A DNA stretch of 64,000 nt from Pseudomonas fluorescens. GTDB taxonomy: Bacteria; Pseudomonadota; Gammaproteobacteria; Pseudomonadales; Pseudomonadaceae. The stretch covers positions 478,501 through 542,500 of the forward strand of contig NZ_CP078138.1 of assembly GCF_019212185.1 (NCBI RefSeq), in the 5' to 3' direction. The notes under the pieces are model-generated. The model had not been told where the DNA came from. It made no database searches and saw only the letters and a list, made by a program, of their open reading frames with translations. Positions 34,719 through 45,810 of this stretch are shown in pieces (the stretch's first letter is position 1; each line of letters starts with the position of its first letter). The translations under genes were made by a program, and so were the position numbers.

Positions 34719-34794
34719 TGGTGCCCAGAGACGGAATCGAACCGCCGACACGGGGATTTTCAATCCCCTGCTCTACCGACTGAGCTATCTGGGC
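34719..34794 (-). tRNA. tRNA-Phe (anticodon GAA), copy 1
   Basis: Identical 76-nt tRNA to the neighbouring copy, 76 bp apart. Both are in the same orientation. Confidence 0.97.
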
Positions 34795-34897
34795 AACGGG
34801 GCGCATTAAACGGCTTTTTCAGGGGGTCGTCAAGCGGGTTTTCAGAAAAATTTTAATTTATTCCGTCGCTTACGATCCGACCCCCGATTTTGCGGGG

Positions 34898-35170
34898 TTA
34901 TTCCACTGGTGGAACGTAGCCTTCGGCCTTGGCGTAATCTTCGCCCGAGAAGAACTTGTCCATCTCGCCCTGCAGGTATTTGCGGTCTTCAGCGTTCATC
35001 ATGTTCAAACGCTTCTCGTTGATCAGCAGGGTCTGGTGTTTCTGCCAGTCGGCCCAAGCTTTATGCGAGACGTGATCGAAAATGTCCTGGCCTTTGGCGC
35101 CCGGGAAGGGAGCGCGCTCCAGGCCCGGCAGTTCTTCTTGGTACTTGCGGCACATGATGGTGCGGGTCAT
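34898..35170 (-). CDS. yggX: Probable Fe(2+)-trafficking protein YggX
   Basis: A 90-residue protein, typical YggX length. It shows [73 protein letters not shown] with the conserved Cys7. It helps protect or supply iron for Fe-S proteins under oxidative stress. It overlaps mutY by 4 bp; MutY itself is an Fe-S enzyme, and the mutY-yggX pairing is common in gamma-proteobacteria. Confidence 0.97.
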   Translation of the reverse strand: MTRTIMCRKYQEELPGLERAPFPGAKGQDIFDHVSHKAWADWQKHQTLLINEKRLNMMNAEDRKYLQGEMDKFFSGEDYAKAEGYVPPVE

Positions 35171-36234
35171 GACGACTCTCCTGCGTTCAATACGTCGGCC
35201 GCGCGCTTCAGCAGTTTCTTCACCGGGGCGGCGAGGCCCAGGCGCGGCGGGGTGGCGAGGTTATACCAGAGCCAGTCGGCCTCGGCCACGTGCTGGCCGG
35301 CCTCCTGGACCTGAACCAGCCAGGGTTCGATAGCCAACTGGAAATGGCTGAAGGTGTGGACCAGGTTCGGCAGTTCGGTTTGCCTGCCCAGTTGCAGCGA
35401 ATGTTGCAGGGCCAAGTGCTCGAGGTCGCCGAGGTCGTCCAGTTCCGGCAGGCTCCACAGGCCGCCCCAGAGACCGGTGGATGGGCGCCGGTAAAGCAGA
35501 ATGGCGCCGTCGCGGTTGGCCAGCAATGGCATGAGGGTGCGCTTTTGCGGCACAGTCTTGCGCGGTTTGGGAATCGGGTAGCGGGTTTCCAGGCCCAACA
35601 GGTGCGCCTTACAGCCGTTTTTCAGCGGGCACAGCAGGCAACTGGGTTTGCTGCGGGTGCAGAGGGTTGCGCCCATGTCCATCATCGCCTGGGTGTAGGC
35701 GTTGACGCGGTCTTGGGGAGTAAAGCGCTCTGCCGTGGCCCATAGCTGTTTGGCGACCTTCGGCTCGCCCGGGTAGCCCTCCTGCGCGGTATAGCGCGCC
35801 AGAACCCGTTTGACGTTACCGTCGAGGATCGGTGCGCGCAGGCCCATGCTCAGGCTGGCGATGGCGCCGGCGGTAGACAGGCCGATGCCCGGCAGCTCGG
35901 TGAGTTTTTCCACATCGCGGGGAAACTCGCCACCGTACTCGGCGACCACGATTTTTGCAGTCTTCTGCAGGTTGCGGGCGCGGGTGTAGTATCCCAGCCC
36001 GGTCCACAGGTGCAGCACCTCATCTTCCGGCGCCGCCGCCAGAGCCTCGACCGTGGGCAGCGAGGCCATGAAACGGTCGAAGTAGTTCAGCACGGTGCTG
36101 ACCTGGGTCTGCTGCAACATGATCTCCGAGACCCACACCCGGTAGGGCGTGATGCCCTGCTGCCAAGGTAAGTCATGGCGGCCGTGGCGGTCGTACCAAT
36201 CAAGCACCGCCGTGGAAAATTGCTCGGCTCTCAT
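35167..36234 (-). CDS. mutY: A/G-specific adenine glycosylase
   Basis: Removes adenine mispaired with 8-oxoguanine. The 355-residue protein has the helix-hairpin-helix ([18 protein letters not shown]), the catalytic acid region in [11 protein letters not shown], the [4Fe-4S] ligands C-x6-C-x2-C-x5-C ([17 protein letters not shown]) and the C-terminal NUDIX-like 8-oxoG domain. It is the middle gene of asmA-mutY-yggX with 4-bp overlaps on each side. Confidence 0.97.
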   Translation of the reverse strand: MRAEQFSTAVLDWYDRHGRHDLPWQQGITPYRVWVSEIMLQQTQVSTVLNYFDRFMASLPTVEALAAAPEDEVLHLWTGLGYYTRARNLQKTAKIVVAEYGGEFPRDVEKLTELPGIGLSTAGAIASLSMGLRAPILDGNVKRVLARYTAQEGYPGEPKVAKQLWATAERFTPQDRVNAYTQAMMDMGATLCTRSKPSCLLCPLKNGCKAHLLGLETRYPIPKPRKTVPQKRTLMPLLANRDGAILLYRRPSTGLWGGLWSLPELDDLGDLEHLALQHSLQLGRQTELPNLVHTFSHFQLAIEPWLVQVQEAGQHVAEADWLWYNLATPPRLGLAAPVKKLLKRAADVLNAGESS

Positions 36235-38468
36235 CGTTTGAACAGCCCCTTGAGTGCGTCTTTGAGTTCTGGGCTGACCTTGTCACCAAGCTTCTCGTCG
36301 ATTTTCTCGCTGAGCTTATCGTTAAGCTTGTCGCCCGCCATTTTGGCGGCGACCTGGCCGAGGCGTTCGTTGTCCAGGCGGCAGGCTTTGGCGCCAAGCT
36401 CCAGCGGGCCACGGCAGCGCAGTGGCCATTCGATGCCGACGAATTTATCACCGACCTGGCAGGCCGGATCAGGCATCTCGCGCTGGTCGCCTTCGACGAT
36501 GATGCCGACGCGGTAATCCATGCCTAGCACGCGCAGATCGAGGTCGCCATTGCCGTTGACGGTCATGCCGGGAATACGCACTTTCAGGTCCGGGTTACTG
36601 GCCACGCCGTTACGCAAGGTCAGGTTGCCCTTGAGCTCCTGGAACGGCGTGTCCTTGCCGCGTGGTTCGCCGCTCAGGGTTTTGCGATTGAGGGTGGCGA
36701 TGCCTTTGCACAACTGTTGTTCAAGATTGGCGTTGAGCAGCACGCCGTTGTTGATCACGAAGCTGGCGTTGCCGTTGAGGCTGTCGATCAGGGTTTTCTG
36801 GCTATTGCCGTTGGCGGTCAGGTTGCTGTTGAGCGTTACCAGCCCTTTGACCGGTGGATTCTTGCCCTGGCTTTCGAGGATTTTTTCCGCGGGTACCCGG
36901 CTGATCGCGGTCTGCATGCTCAGCGCCGGCACCGTCTGACGCACGTCGAGGGTGCCCTTGGCGTTGAACGTGCCGTTGTACAGCTCTCCACTGAGGTTCT
37001 GCAGAGTCAGCAGGCCGCCCTGGCCCGTGGCCTTGAGCGCGGCGTTCTGGATCGGCAGTTTGTCCAGAGTCAGTTGGCCGAAGGTCAGCTCGGCATCCAG
37101 GTCGAGCTTGCTCAGGCGCTCGGTGGGGATCAGCTTGTCGGTGCTCCAGGCGCCTTTGGTCGGCGCATTCGGCAGCGGGGTGCTGCCAGCGCCGGCCATG
37201 GCGTCGGCCTCGGTGCTGCTGACTTCCGCCTGGCGGGCCACGGCAGCGCTGTTGGCCTCGGCGGATTTCGGTGGCAGGTAGCGATCAGCATTGAAGGTGT
37301 CGCCCTTGAGCTGCACGCGCAGCGCTTGCTTGGCGAAGTCTTCGACGGCGATGCGGCCGCTGAAGGTGCTGTCGTCGAGCTTCAGGTTGATATTGTCCAG
37401 CGCCACACTGGTTGGGGTCGCAGCGATGCGGCTGACCAGTTCGACTTTGCTCAGGCTGCCTTCGCCCATGGCCGGCAGTTTCTGCCCGATGCTGTCGACG
37501 AATTTCGCCAGGTCGAACTGGGCAATCGACAACGCGCCGCTGATTTGCGGGGTCTTGTCGAGGTCGTTGGCCTTCAGCTCGCCGAGGGCGCGCAACTGGT
37601 TGATCGACAGCTTGATGCCAGTCCATTCAGCGACGTTCGCCGCTTTATCCACGGCGACTTGCCCTTGGGCGGAGAAGGTCACGGCCTTGCCTTCGAGTGG
37701 CTCGCCGGTCAGTTCGCCGGTGAGTTTCATGTCTTCGAATTTGTAGCGCTGCAGGGCGCGCTCGAAACGCAACTCGCCGTTCAGTTCACTGCGTACCCGC
37801 AGGGCCGGCTGGTTGCTGGAGAGGAAGGCGGTGAGCTTGACGTCGATATTGGTCGAGTCGTGCACCGGGCCGGTGCTCAACTGGATGCTTTCGGCGCTGA
37901 ATTGCTTGCCGGTGCGCTCGTCGGTGTATTCCACGCGAGCGTTGTTGACGGTCAGGCTGTCGATGTCGAGGCGCATCGGCTGCGCGGGTTTTTCCGTGCT
38001 GGCGGGGGTCTCGCTGGTTGGTGCAGGGCTGCTCGCGGGCGTACCGGTGCTGTTCGCTACGGGAGCGGCTTTGCCGATGTCTTCCCAGTTGCCGTGGCCA
38101 TCCTTGTCGCGATTCAGGCGCAGGTTCAGGCCTTCGACGCGCACGTCGCTCATCTGCACTTCACGGCGCAGCAGCGGCAATACGCGTACCGACAGGCCGA
38201 GCATTTGCAGGTCGGCGAAGGGCGCAGTGGGGTTGGCCAGGGTCGCGACACTGGCTTCGTGCAGTTCAAGACCGAGCCAGGGGAACAGGCTCCAGCCGAT
38301 ATCGCCATTGAGCGTCAGCTCGATGTGGGCCTTGTCGCGGGCAATCTGGCGAATCTCGTCTTTGTAGTCATTGGGGTCGAACAAGTGGGTCAGGGCAAAG
38401 CCCAGGGCCACAATGACCAGCAATAGCCCGAGAAGTACCAGACCCAGGATTTTGCCGAACGCTTTCAT
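36231..38468 (-). CDS. AsmA-family protein
   Basis: A 745-residue envelope protein. It has an N-terminal membrane anchor ([24 protein letters not shown]) followed by the AsmA signature ([44 protein letters not shown]) and a long beta-rich body. The C-terminal AsmA_2 region has [31 protein letters not shown]. Family members are thought to move or order phospholipids at the inner membrane. A low-complexity Thr/Pro/Glu linker sits at about 130-160. First gene of the asmA-mutY-yggX operon. Confidence 0.92.
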   Translation of the reverse strand: MKAFGKILGLVLLGLLLVIVALGFALTHLFDPNDYKDEIRQIARDKAHIELTLNGDIGWSLFPWLGLELHEASVATLANPTAPFADLQMLGLSVRVLPLLRREVQMSDVRVEGLNLRLNRDKDGHGNWEDIGKAAPVANSTGTPASSPAPTSETPASTEKPAQPMRLDIDSLTVNNARVEYTDERTGKQFSAESIQLSTGPVHDSTNIDVKLTAFLSSNQPALRVRSELNGELRFERALQRYKFEDMKLTGELTGEPLEGKAVTFSAQGQVAVDKAANVAEWTGIKLSINQLRALGELKANDLDKTPQISGALSIAQFDLAKFVDSIGQKLPAMGEGSLSKVELVSRIAATPTSVALDNINLKLDDSTFSGRIAVEDFAKQALRVQLKGDTFNADRYLPPKSAEANSAAVARQAEVSSTEADAMAGAGSTPLPNAPTKGAWSTDKLIPTERLSKLDLDAELTFGQLTLDKLPIQNAALKATGQGGLLTLQNLSGELYNGTFNAKGTLDVRQTVPALSMQTAISRVPAEKILESQGKNPPVKGLVTLNSNLTANGNSQKTLIDSLNGNASFVINNGVLLNANLEQQLCKGIATLNRKTLSGEPRGKDTPFQELKGNLTLRNGVASNPDLKVRIPGMTVNGNGDLDLRVLGMDYRVGIIVEGDQREMPDPACQVGDKFVGIEWPLRCRGPLELGAKACRLDNERLGQVAAKMAGDKLNDKLSEKIDEKLGDKVSPELKDALKGLFKR

Positions 38469-38552
38469 GGGCGAGTCCTTGTAGAGAGTCGAATTCGAAA
38501 TTTAGCCGGGGAGTATAGCGCCCCGAAACTGACGACTGGTCAGCGATCACAT

Positions 38553-38951
38553 TTACAGCAGGTCCAGCGGCAACTTGAGCTTGGCGGCCAGGGCCTGCGC
38601 CTCCAGGTGGCCGCCAGGGGCCAGCAGATGCAAGGTCGCGCCAGCGCGCTCGGCCATGTTGCGGGCCTCGCAGATCAGGCGCTCGGCCACCCCACGGCGT
38701 CGGGTCACTTTGCGTACGCACAGATGCGACAACTGCCACACGGGCGCCTGGCGGTCCAGTCGCGCGGCGCCCAGCAGGCGGTCGTTGAAGCGCCCGGCGA
38801 TCAGGCTGCCGTCAGACAAGCTATCTTCAATCAGTTGACGTTCATCGGCGTAGGGCGCGAACAGCCACTGCGGGGCGTCCTGATAAATTTTCTGCAGATC
38901 CTGCTGATCCTGATAGCTGGGGCTGTGCAGCGATTCGACAACGATGGGCAT
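38553..38951 (-). CDS. GNAT-fold acetyl-CoA sensor, PanZ/PanM family
   Basis: A 132-residue GNAT protein with the start at 38951. It reads MPIVVESLHSPSYQDQQDLQKIYQDAPQWL and has the acetyl-CoA loop VRKVTRRRGVAERLICEA (R/Q-x-x-G-x-A form). The length and N-terminus fit the PanZ group, which promotes maturation of PanD and links CoA level to pantothenate synthesis. Pseudomonas members are less well studied, so the role is inferred. Confidence 0.78.
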   Translation of the reverse strand: MPIVVESLHSPSYQDQQDLQKIYQDAPQWLFAPYADERQLIEDSLSDGSLIAGRFNDRLLGAARLDRQAPVWQLSHLCVRKVTRRRGVAERLICEARNMAERAGATLHLLAPGGHLEAQALAAKLKLPLDLL

Positions 38952-39225
38952 GGGAATTCCTTGCAGAGAGCGATCCTGACTGTTCGCTCCAGGGTTAAAA
39001 CGGTTTTTTGCCGGGTGATCGACGCAAATCACCTGAAAAAAGGCCTGATCGGTCAGGTTTTTCCAGGTCGGGCAAATGCTACCCTGCGGCCGTTCGTCGG
39101 TATCGCTGCGACCTGTTGTCGCGCAGAGAGTTGCTTCATTCGAAAAAACGGTCATGCCTGGTGTGCAACAAGGCCGGGAACGAGGTCAATCCGGCGAACC
39201 ATACTAATAATTGGGGGAAACACAA

Positions 39226-40887
39226 ATGAGCACGAGCACCGTGGCCGGCAATAGTGCCGCCGAACCGGCGTTCCTGTCCAAGGAACGCATCATCGCCAAG
39301 CCCGGTTTCAACCGCTGGCTGGTTCCACCGGCCGCATTGGCCATCCACCTGTGCATCGGCATGGCCTATGGCTTCTCGGTCTTCTGGTTGCCGCTGTCCA
39401 AGGCGTTGGGCGTGACCGCGCCGATTGCGTGCGCGCCGGACATGAGCTTTATCGCGCAAGTTTTCTCATCGCAGTGCGACTGGCCGATCTCGATGCTCGG
39501 CTGGATCTACACGCTGTTCTTCATCTTCCTCGGTTGCTCGGCAGCCATCTGGGGCGGCTGGCTGGAGCACGCCGGACCGCGCAAGGCGGGTGTGGTGTCG
39601 GCGCTGTGCTGGTGCGGCGGCCTGCTGATTTCCGCGCTGGGTATCTATACCCACCAGATCTGGCTGATGTGGCTCGGCTCCGGCGTCATCGGCGGGATTG
39701 GCCTGGGCCTGGGCTACATTTCCCCGGTCTCGACCTTGATCAAATGGTTTCCGGACAAGCGCGGCATGGCCACCGGCATGGCGATCATGGGGTTCGGTGG
39801 TGGGGCCATGGTCGGCGCGCCGTTGGCGGCTGCCTTGATGAGCCATTTTGCTTCGCCAAGCGGTGTCGGCGTCTGGCAGAGCTTCCTGGTAATGGCGGCG
39901 ATCTACCTGGTGTTCATGATTGGCGGTGCGATGTCCTACCGTGTTCCGCCGACCGGCTGGAAGCCTGAAGGCTGGACACCGCCGGAGAAAAAAACCGCGA
40001 ACGCGATGATCACTCATCGCCATGTCCACGTGAACGTTGCATGGAAAACCCCGCAGTTCCGCCTGGTCTGGCTGGTGTTGTGCCTGAACGTTTCGGCCGG
40101 TATCGGCATCCTCGGCATGGCTTCGCCGCTGCTGCAAGAGGTGTTCGGCGGCAAGCTGCTGGGCAATGACTTGCCTTTCGGCGCGCTGGATGCCGGACAA
40201 TTGGCGTCGATTGCGGCGATCGCGGCGGGCTTCACAGGCTTGCTGAGCCTGTTCAACATCGGCGGGCGCTTCTTCTGGGCGTCGTTTTCCGACTACCTGG
40301 GACGAAAAAATACCTACTTCGTGTTCTTCGCCCTAGGTTTTGCCCTCTATGCGTTGATCCCGAATCTCGGGCACCTGGGTAACGTTTCGCTGTTTGTCGC
40401 GGCGTTCTGCATCATCCTCTCGATGTACGGCGGCGGTTTTGCCACCGTGCCGGCCTACCTCGCCGACCTGTTCGGTACGCAAATGGTTGGTGCCATTCAC
40501 GGTCGTTTGCTTACCGCCTGGGCCGCAGCCGGTGTACTCGGCCCGGTGCTGGTGAACTACCTGCGTGAGTATCAGTTGAGCATCGGCGTTGAGCGTGCGG
40601 CGGCCTATGACATCACTCTGTACATCCTCGCCGGCCTGCTGGTGCTCGGGTTCCTGTGCAATCTGCTGGTGCGGCCGGTGGCCGACAAGTACTTCATGAC
40701 CGACGCCGAACTCGCCGCCGAACAGGCGCTGGGCCACGACAAGGGCGCCAACAGCAGCACCGTGCTGGAGTGGAAAGCCTCTTCGGGCAGCGTGCCGTTG
40801 GCGGTGGCGGCCTGGCTGGCGGTGGGGATTCCGCTGGCGTGGGGGATCTGGGTGACGTTGCAGAAGACGGCAGTGTTGTTCCACTAA
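39226..40887 (+). CDS. OFA-type MFS transporter
   Basis: A 553-residue major-facilitator protein of the oxalate/formate-antiporter (OFA) subgroup. The start at 39226 has a GGGGGAAA ribosome site. It has 12 or more hydrophobic segments, a long loop after TM1 with [18 protein letters not shown] (inserted cysteines), the family motif [42 protein letters not shown], and [22 protein letters not shown]. The last ~60 residues hold an extra hydrophobic span ([23 protein letters not shown]). Substrate unknown, probably a small carboxylate. Confidence 0.9.
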   Translation: MSTSTVAGNSAAEPAFLSKERIIAKPGFNRWLVPPAALAIHLCIGMAYGFSVFWLPLSKALGVTAPIACAPDMSFIAQVFSSQCDWPISMLGWIYTLFFIFLGCSAAIWGGWLEHAGPRKAGVVSALCWCGGLLISALGIYTHQIWLMWLGSGVIGGIGLGLGYISPVSTLIKWFPDKRGMATGMAIMGFGGGAMVGAPLAAALMSHFASPSGVGVWQSFLVMAAIYLVFMIGGAMSYRVPPTGWKPEGWTPPEKKTANAMITHRHVHVNVAWKTPQFRLVWLVLCLNVSAGIGILGMASPLLQEVFGGKLLGNDLPFGALDAGQLASIAAIAAGFTGLLSLFNIGGRFFWASFSDYLGRKNTYFVFFALGFALYALIPNLGHLGNVSLFVAAFCIILSMYGGGFATVPAYLADLFGTQMVGAIHGRLLTAWAAAGVLGPVLVNYLREYQLSIGVERAAAYDITLYILAGLLVLGFLCNLLVRPVADKYFMTDAELAAEQALGHDKGANSSTVLEWKASSGSVPLAVAAWLAVGIPLAWGIWVTLQKTAVLFH

Positions 40888-40900
40888 CACCGTTGCCCTT

Positions 40901-40992
40901 GTGTAGGAGCGAGCCTGCTCGCGAAGGCGGTCTGACAATCGACGGCGATGTTGAATGTGAGGTCCCCTTCGCGAGCAGGCTCGCTCCCACAG
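40901..40992. repeat. REPIN (inverted REP pair)
   Basis: GTAGGAGCGAGCCTGCTCGCGAAGG and CCTTCGCGAGCAGGCTCGCTCCCAC flank a spacer with GATGTTGAATGTG. Confidence 0.88.
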
Positions 40993-41162
40993 TAGTTTTG
41001 TGCAGTGGTTTGAAAACATGGCCGACATGTCTTGTATGGACATGTCTATCCCCGCAAATACGGGCTTCTATCCGTCAGCCATCTCACCTCGCATGTTTCT
41101 GTTTCCCGCCCGCACGCCTATACTGGCTGCCTTTTTCGCCCAATGATTTTGCGGAGCTGGTG

Positions 41163-41756
41163 ATGGCCGAACGTATTGCCTCCGTCGAGCGCGACACTCT
41201 GGAAACCCAGATCAAAGCCTCGATCAACCTGGATGGCACCGGAAAGGCCCGATTTGATATCGGTGTACCTTTTCTTGAGCACATGCTGGACCAGATCGCC
41301 CGTCACGGGCTGATCGACCTGGATATCGAGAGCAAGGGCGACCTGCATATCGACGATCACCACACCGTGGAAGACGTCGGTATCACCTTGGGCCAAGCCT
41401 TCAGCAAAGCCATTGGCGACAAGAAAGGCATCCGTCGTTATGGCCACGCCTATGTGCCGCTCGACGAAGCGCTGTCGCGCGTGGTGATCGACTTCTCCGG
41501 CCGGCCAGGCCTGCAGATGCACGTTCCCTACACTCGCGCGACCGTTGGTGGCTTCGACGTGGACTTGTTCCAGGAGTTCTTCCAGGGCTTCGTCAACCAC
41601 GCCAACGTCACCCTGCACATCGACAATCTGCGTGGGCACAACACCCACCACCAGATCGAAACCGTGTTCAAGGCTTTCGGCCGCGCCCTGCGCATGGCCG
41701 TCGAGCTGGATGACCGCATGGCCGGGCAAATGCCCTCGACCAAGGGCGTCCTGTAA
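41163..41756 (+). CDS. hisB: Imidazoleglycerol-phosphate dehydratase
   Basis: Sixth step of histidine synthesis. The 197-residue monofunctional enzyme shows both metal-binding motifs, [15 protein letters not shown] and [21 protein letters not shown]. The start at 41163 follows a GCGGAGCTGGTG site. First gene of hisB-hisH-DUF2164-hisA-hisF; its stop TAA and the hisH ATG share one base. Confidence 0.98.
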   Translation: MAERIASVERDTLETQIKASINLDGTGKARFDIGVPFLEHMLDQIARHGLIDLDIESKGDLHIDDHHTVEDVGITLGQAFSKAIGDKKGIRRYGHAYVPLDEALSRVVIDFSGRPGLQMHVPYTRATVGGFDVDLFQEFFQGFVNHANVTLHIDNLRGHNTHHQIETVFKAFGRALRMAVELDDRMAGQMPSTKGVL

Positions 41757-42394
41757 TGCAGACCGTTGCGGTAATCGATTACGGCATGGGTAACCTGCAC
41801 TCGGTGGCCAAGGCGTTGGAACACGTCGGTGCCGGCAAGGTGCTGATTACCAGCGATGCCAGCGTGATTCGCGAAGCCGACCGGGTGGTCTTCCCCGGTG
41901 TCGGCGCGATTCGCGACTGCATGGCTGAGATTCGTCGCCTGGGCTTCGACTCGCTGGTCCGTGAAGTCAGCCAGGATCGTCCGTTCCTCGGCATCTGTGT
42001 GGGCATGCAGGCCTTGCTCGATCACAGTGAAGAGAACGACGGAGTTGACTGCATCGGCCTGTTCCCGGGTCAGGTGAAGTTTTTCGGCAAAGACCTGCAC
42101 GAAGACGGCGAACACCTGAAAGTCCCGCACATGGGCTGGAACGAAGTGCAGCAGACGGTGGATCACCCGCTGTGGCACAACATTCCTGACCTGGCGCGCT
42201 TTTACTTCGTGCACAGCTACTACATCGCCGCCGGTAATCCGCGCCAGGTGGTAGGTGGCGGTCACTACGGCCAGAATTTCGCCGCCGCACTGGCCGAAGG
42301 CTCGCGCTTCGCCGTGCAGTTCCACCCGGAGAAGAGCCATTCCCACGGCCTGCAGTTGCTGCAGAACTTCGCCGCGTGGGACGGTCGCTGGTAA
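41756..42394 (+). CDS. hisH: Imidazole glycerol phosphate synthase, glutaminase subunit
   Basis: Releases ammonia from glutamine for HisF. The 212-residue class I amidotransferase has the nucleophile in [17 protein letters not shown] and the catalytic His/Glu in [16 protein letters not shown]. It is translationally coupled to hisB and to the following DUF2164 gene, whose ATG overlaps its TAA. Confidence 0.98.
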   Translation: MQTVAVIDYGMGNLHSVAKALEHVGAGKVLITSDASVIREADRVVFPGVGAIRDCMAEIRRLGFDSLVREVSQDRPFLGICVGMQALLDHSEENDGVDCIGLFPGQVKFFGKDLHEDGEHLKVPHMGWNEVQQTVDHPLWHNIPDLARFYFVHSYYIAAGNPRQVVGGGHYGQNFAAALAEGSRFAVQFHPEKSHSHGLQLLQNFAAWDGRW

Positions 42395-42654
42395 TGGCGG
42401 TCAAGAAGTCAAAGCCGCCGATCCTGCGGCTCACCGCCGAGCAGGAGAACGAGGCCAACAGCAAGATCAAGCGGTTCATGGAGGACCGCTTCGAACTCGA
42501 CCTCGGTACGTTCGAGGCGGCTGAGATTCTTGAGCTGTTTACCCGCGAAATTGCTCCGCACTATTACAACAGGGCGATTTTCGATGTGCAGACGCACCTC
42601 AAAGAGAGGTTTGAAAGCATCGAAAGCGACCTGTGGGCGCTCGAAAAAAACTGA
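42394..42654 (+). CDS. DUF2164-family protein within the his operon
   Basis: An 86-residue basic/acidic helical protein (ILRLTAEQENEANSKIKRFMEDRFELDLGTFEAAEILELFTREIAPHYYNRAIFDVQTHLKERFESIESDLWALEK), matching the DUF2164 family. It sits between hisH and hisA with a one-base stop/start overlap upstream. No histidine-related function is known. It is co-translated and so probably co-regulated. Confidence 0.88.
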   Translation: MAVKKSKPPILRLTAEQENEANSKIKRFMEDRFELDLGTFEAAEILELFTREIAPHYYNRAIFDVQTHLKERFESIESDLWALEKN

Positions 42655-42694
42655 TTTCGAGCAACGCTGAAAAATCGAATTGAAGGTTTGCCAG

Positions 42695-43432
42695 ATGCTG
42701 ATTATTCCCGCTATCGATCTTAAAGACGGTGCCTGTGTACGTCTGCGCCAGGGCCGTATGGAAGATTCCACGGTGTTCTCCGATGACCCGGTGAGCATGG
42801 CCGCCAAATGGGTGGAGGGCGGCTGCCGTCGTCTGCATCTGGTCGACCTGAACGGCGCCTTCGAAGGCCAGCCAGTCAACGGCGAAGTCGTCACTGCGAT
42901 CGCCAAGCGCTACCCGAACCTGCCGATCCAGATCGGCGGCGGTATCCGCTCCCTGGAAACCATCGAGCACTACGTGAAAGCGGGTGTGAGCTACGTGATC
43001 ATCGGCACCAAGGCCGTGAAAGATCCTGCGTTCGTCGCCGAAGCTTGCCGCGCGTTTCCGGGCAAAATCATCGTGGGTCTGGATGCCAAAGACGGTTTTG
43101 TCGCCACCGACGGCTGGGCTGAAATCAGCACCATCCAGGTGATCGACCTGGCCAAGCAGTTTGAAGCCGACGGCGTCTCTTCGATTGTTTATACCGACAT
43201 CGCCAAAGACGGCATGATGCAGGGCTGCAACGTACCGTTCACCGCCGCACTGGCTGCTGCAACAAAGATCCCGGTGATCGCTTCCGGCGGCATCCACAAC
43301 CTGGGCGACATCAAGACCCTGCTCGACGCCAAGGCCCCCGGTATCATCGGCGCTATCACCGGCCGTGCGATCTACGAAGGCACTCTCGACGTCGCCGAGG
43401 CGCAAGCCTTCTGCGATTCGTACAAAGGCTGA
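42695..43432 (+). CDS. hisA: Phosphoribosylformimino-5-aminoimidazole carboxamide ribotide isomerase
   Basis: A 245-residue TIM barrel. It starts [22 protein letters not shown] with the catalytic Asp in AIDLK. The second catalytic Asp is in [15 protein letters not shown], and [18 protein letters not shown] is the phosphate site. The start at 42695 is preferred over one five codons upstream because it gives the family N-terminus. Confidence 0.98.
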   Translation: MLIIPAIDLKDGACVRLRQGRMEDSTVFSDDPVSMAAKWVEGGCRRLHLVDLNGAFEGQPVNGEVVTAIAKRYPNLPIQIGGGIRSLETIEHYVKAGVSYVIIGTKAVKDPAFVAEACRAFPGKIIVGLDAKDGFVATDGWAEISTIQVIDLAKQFEADGVSSIVYTDIAKDGMMQGCNVPFTAALAAATKIPVIASGGIHNLGDIKTLLDAKAPGIIGAITGRAIYEGTLDVAEAQAFCDSYKG

Positions 43433-43441
43433 GGACTGACC

Positions 43442-44212
43442 ATGGCGCTGGCCAAACGCATCATCCCTTGCCTGGACGTAGACAACGGCCGGGTGGTCAA
43501 GGGTGTGAAATTCGAGAACATTCGTGACGCCGGCGACCCGGTGGAAATTGCCCGTCGCTACGATGAGCAGGGTGCCGACGAGATTACTTTTCTCGACATC
43601 ACCGCCAGCGTCGACGGCCGCGATACCACGCTGCACACCGTCGAGCGCATGGCCAGCCAGGTGTTCATCCCGCTGACCGTCGGCGGTGGCGTACGCACCG
43701 TGCAGGACATTCGCAACCTGCTCAATGCCGGTGCGGACAAGGTCTCGATCAACACCGCGGCAGTGTTCAACCCGGAATTCGTCGGCGAAGCCGCTCAGCA
43801 TTTCGGCTCGCAGTGCATCGTGGTCGCCATCGACGCCAAGAAAGTCTCGTTGCCGGGCGAAACCCCGCACTGGGAGATCTTCACCCATGGCGGACGCAAA
43901 CCTACCGGGTTGGATGCGGTGGAGTGGGCGAAGAAGATGGAAGGCTTGGGGGCCGGTGAGATCCTGCTGACCAGCATGGATCAGGATGGCATGAAAAGCG
44001 GCTTCGACCTGGGCGTGACCCGTGCCATCAGCGACGCGCTGGGCATTCCGGTCATCGCCTCCGGCGGCGTTGGCAACCTGCAGCACCTGGCCGATGGCAT
44101 CCTCGAAGGTCACGCCAGTGCAGTACTGGCGGCCAGTATTTTCCACTTCGGTGAGTACACCGTGCCGGAAGCGAAGGCCTACATGGCGGCACGCGGGATC
44201 GTGGTTCGCTAA
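43442..44212 (+). CDS. hisF: Imidazole glycerol phosphate synthase, cyclase subunit
   Basis: Forms IGP and AICAR from PRFAR and the ammonia delivered by HisH. The 256-residue TIM barrel begins [26 protein letters not shown] (catalytic D in CLDV) and has the second Asp in [33 protein letters not shown] is the phosphate site. Nine bp downstream of hisA. Confidence 0.98.
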   Translation: MALAKRIIPCLDVDNGRVVKGVKFENIRDAGDPVEIARRYDEQGADEITFLDITASVDGRDTTLHTVERMASQVFIPLTVGGGVRTVQDIRNLLNAGADKVSINTAAVFNPEFVGEAAQHFGSQCIVVAIDAKKVSLPGETPHWEIFTHGGRKPTGLDAVEWAKKMEGLGAGEILLTSMDQDGMKSGFDLGVTRAISDALGIPVIASGGVGNLQHLADGILEGHASAVLAASIFHFGEYTVPEAKAYMAARGIVVR

Positions 44213-44277
44213 AGGCCAGTGGACAGCATGGCGGGCTCAAGGCAAGCTTGGGCACGCCATGGATTCCGGTAGCCGAC

Positions 44278-45033
44278 ATGCTCAGACGCCTTTTCCTCGT
44301 TCTCGCCAGTGCTTCATTGCTGTTATCCAGCCCCGTACGCGCAGCGGAAAACATCAACACCGACCTGGTGTTGCTGACGGAAAACTTCCCGCCTTACAAC
44401 ATGGCGAAGAACGGCAAGAACTTCGCTCAGGACGAGAATATCGACGGCATTGCCGTGGACATCGTCCGGGAAATGTTCAAACGCACCGACCTTACCTACA
44501 GCCTGACCCTGCGTTTTCCCTGGGAGCGTGTCTATAAACTCGCCCTGGAAAACCCCGGCTACGGCGCATTCGTCATGGCACGCCTGCCGGATCGCGAAAG
44601 TTTGTTCAAATGGGTCGGCCCCATTGGCCCGGACGACTGGATCCTGCTTGCCAGGGCTGACAGCAAGATCACCCTCGAATCGCTGCAACAGGCGCGCAAG
44701 TACAAGATCGGCGCCTACAAAGGTGATGCGATTGCGCAAACCCTGGCCAAGCAGGGGCTCAAACCCATTGTGGTGCTGCGCGATCAGGACAACGCCAAGA
44801 AGCTGGTCAATGGCCAGATTGACCTGTGGGCCACCGGTGATCCGGCTGGCCGTTATCTGGCACGCCAGGACGGCGTGACCGGGCTGAAGACGGTGCTGCG
44901 CTTCAATAGCGCGCAGTTGTACCTGGCGCTGAACAAGGAGGTGTCCGATGAGACCGTCGCCAAGCTGCAGGCCGCGCTGGACACGTTGCGTGAGGAAGGC
45001 GTGGTGGACGACATCATGGCACGCTATCTCTAG
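44278..45033 (+). CDS. Periplasmic solute-binding protein (SBP_bac_3-type)
   Basis: A 251-residue exported protein. The start at 44278 gives the signal peptide MLRRLFLVLASASLLLSSPVRA. The body has LLTENFPPYNMAKNGKNFAQDENIDGIAVDIVREMFKRTDLTYSLTLRFPWERVYKLALENPGYG and the hinge DLWATGDPAGRYLARQDGV. It resembles transport-linked amino-acid binding proteins, but no ABC partners are nearby, so it may work with a distant transporter or as a sensor. It follows hisF by 65 bp. Confidence 0.82.
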   Translation: MLRRLFLVLASASLLLSSPVRAAENINTDLVLLTENFPPYNMAKNGKNFAQDENIDGIAVDIVREMFKRTDLTYSLTLRFPWERVYKLALENPGYGAFVMARLPDRESLFKWVGPIGPDDWILLARADSKITLESLQQARKYKIGAYKGDAIAQTLAKQGLKPIVVLRDQDNAKKLVNGQIDLWATGDPAGRYLARQDGVTGLKTVLRFNSAQLYLALNKEVSDETVAKLQAALDTLREEGVVDDIMARYL

Positions 45034-45809
45034 CGGTAACGCCCATCCTTGCCATGCCCGGCCATTGCCTGGTTGCTGCGCAGGCTGATCATCGATTTGA
45101 TATCAATCCACTCGACGCCCTGGGCCTTGAGTCGGGGCAGCTCGCGCTCCAGCACCGCCAGCGTTTGCGGGTAAGGGTGGCCGATCATCACTGCCGAGCC
45201 CTGTTTGCGCGCCAGGCTGATGGCGGTCTGCAGTTGACCGAGGATCGCCGCCTCCGTACGCACATCATCGAGAAACACATCCCGCGACAGGCTGGCAAGG
45301 CCGATCTTCTGGGCCTCGGCGGCAGCGACGGTCTGGGCGCTGGTGCGGCTGTCGAGGAAGAACTTGTGGCGCCGCTGCAGTTCGGCCATCAGCCAGGCCA
45401 TGGCCGGGCGCTGGGCAGTCATGCGGCTGCCCATGTGGTTGTTGATGCCCGCCGTATAGGGTACGGCCTTGAACGCCGCATCCAGGCGACTCTGCAATGC
45501 TTCGATGGGCAGTTCGGGGTGCCAGGCGAACGGGCCGGTGGCCGGGTCCATGGGCATGTGCAGGATGACAATCTTGCCGGCGCGGTGCGCCTCGCGGGCG
45601 AATTCGGCGGCGTGGGGGGTGTCGGGCATGATCGCGGTCGTCACCGGGCCGGGCAGGCTCAGCACGCGACGATCCCGGGGCAGGTTCTGTCCCAGGTCGT
45701 CGATGATCAGGCTCAGGTAGGCCTTGTGCGTGGGGGAAGCCTGGGCCAGGGTCGCATGGACGACGCTGGCCAGGCAGCACAACAGGCAGAGGATGCCGCG
45801 CAAACCCAT
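45030..45809 (-). CDS. Divergent polysaccharide deacetylase (YibQ family)
   Basis: A 259-residue exported protein with a signal peptide. The DUF610/divergent polysaccharide deacetylase core has LIIDDLGQNLPRDRRVLSLPGPVTTAIMPDTPHAAEFAREAHRAGKIVILHMPMDP, GINNHMGSRMTAQRPAMAWLMAEL and SAVMIGHPYPQTLAVL. It is last in the envC-ctpA-yibQ unit. It may edit peptidoglycan or glycan debris during division. Confidence 0.9.
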   Translation of the reverse strand: MGLRGILCLLCCLASVVHATLAQASPTHKAYLSLIIDDLGQNLPRDRRVLSLPGPVTTAIMPDTPHAAEFAREAHRAGKIVILHMPMDPATGPFAWHPELPIEALQSRLDAAFKAVPYTAGINNHMGSRMTAQRPAMAWLMAELQRRHKFFLDSRTSAQTVAAAEAQKIGLASLSRDVFLDDVRTEAAILGQLQTAISLARKQGSAVMIGHPYPQTLAVLERELPRLKAQGVEWIDIKSMISLRSNQAMAGHGKDGRYR

Positions 45810-45810
45810 C

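Noticed and set aside
36717..38426. A 569-codon open frame opposite the AsmA gene
   Set aside because: AsmA has a clear membrane anchor, family motif and operon context; the opposite frame has low-complexity composition and no ribosome site.
42599..44146. A long open frame (515 codons) on the strand opposite hisA-hisF
   Set aside because: It is a shadow of the conserved his genes in high-GC DNA. It has no recognised domain, and both hisA and hisF are certain.
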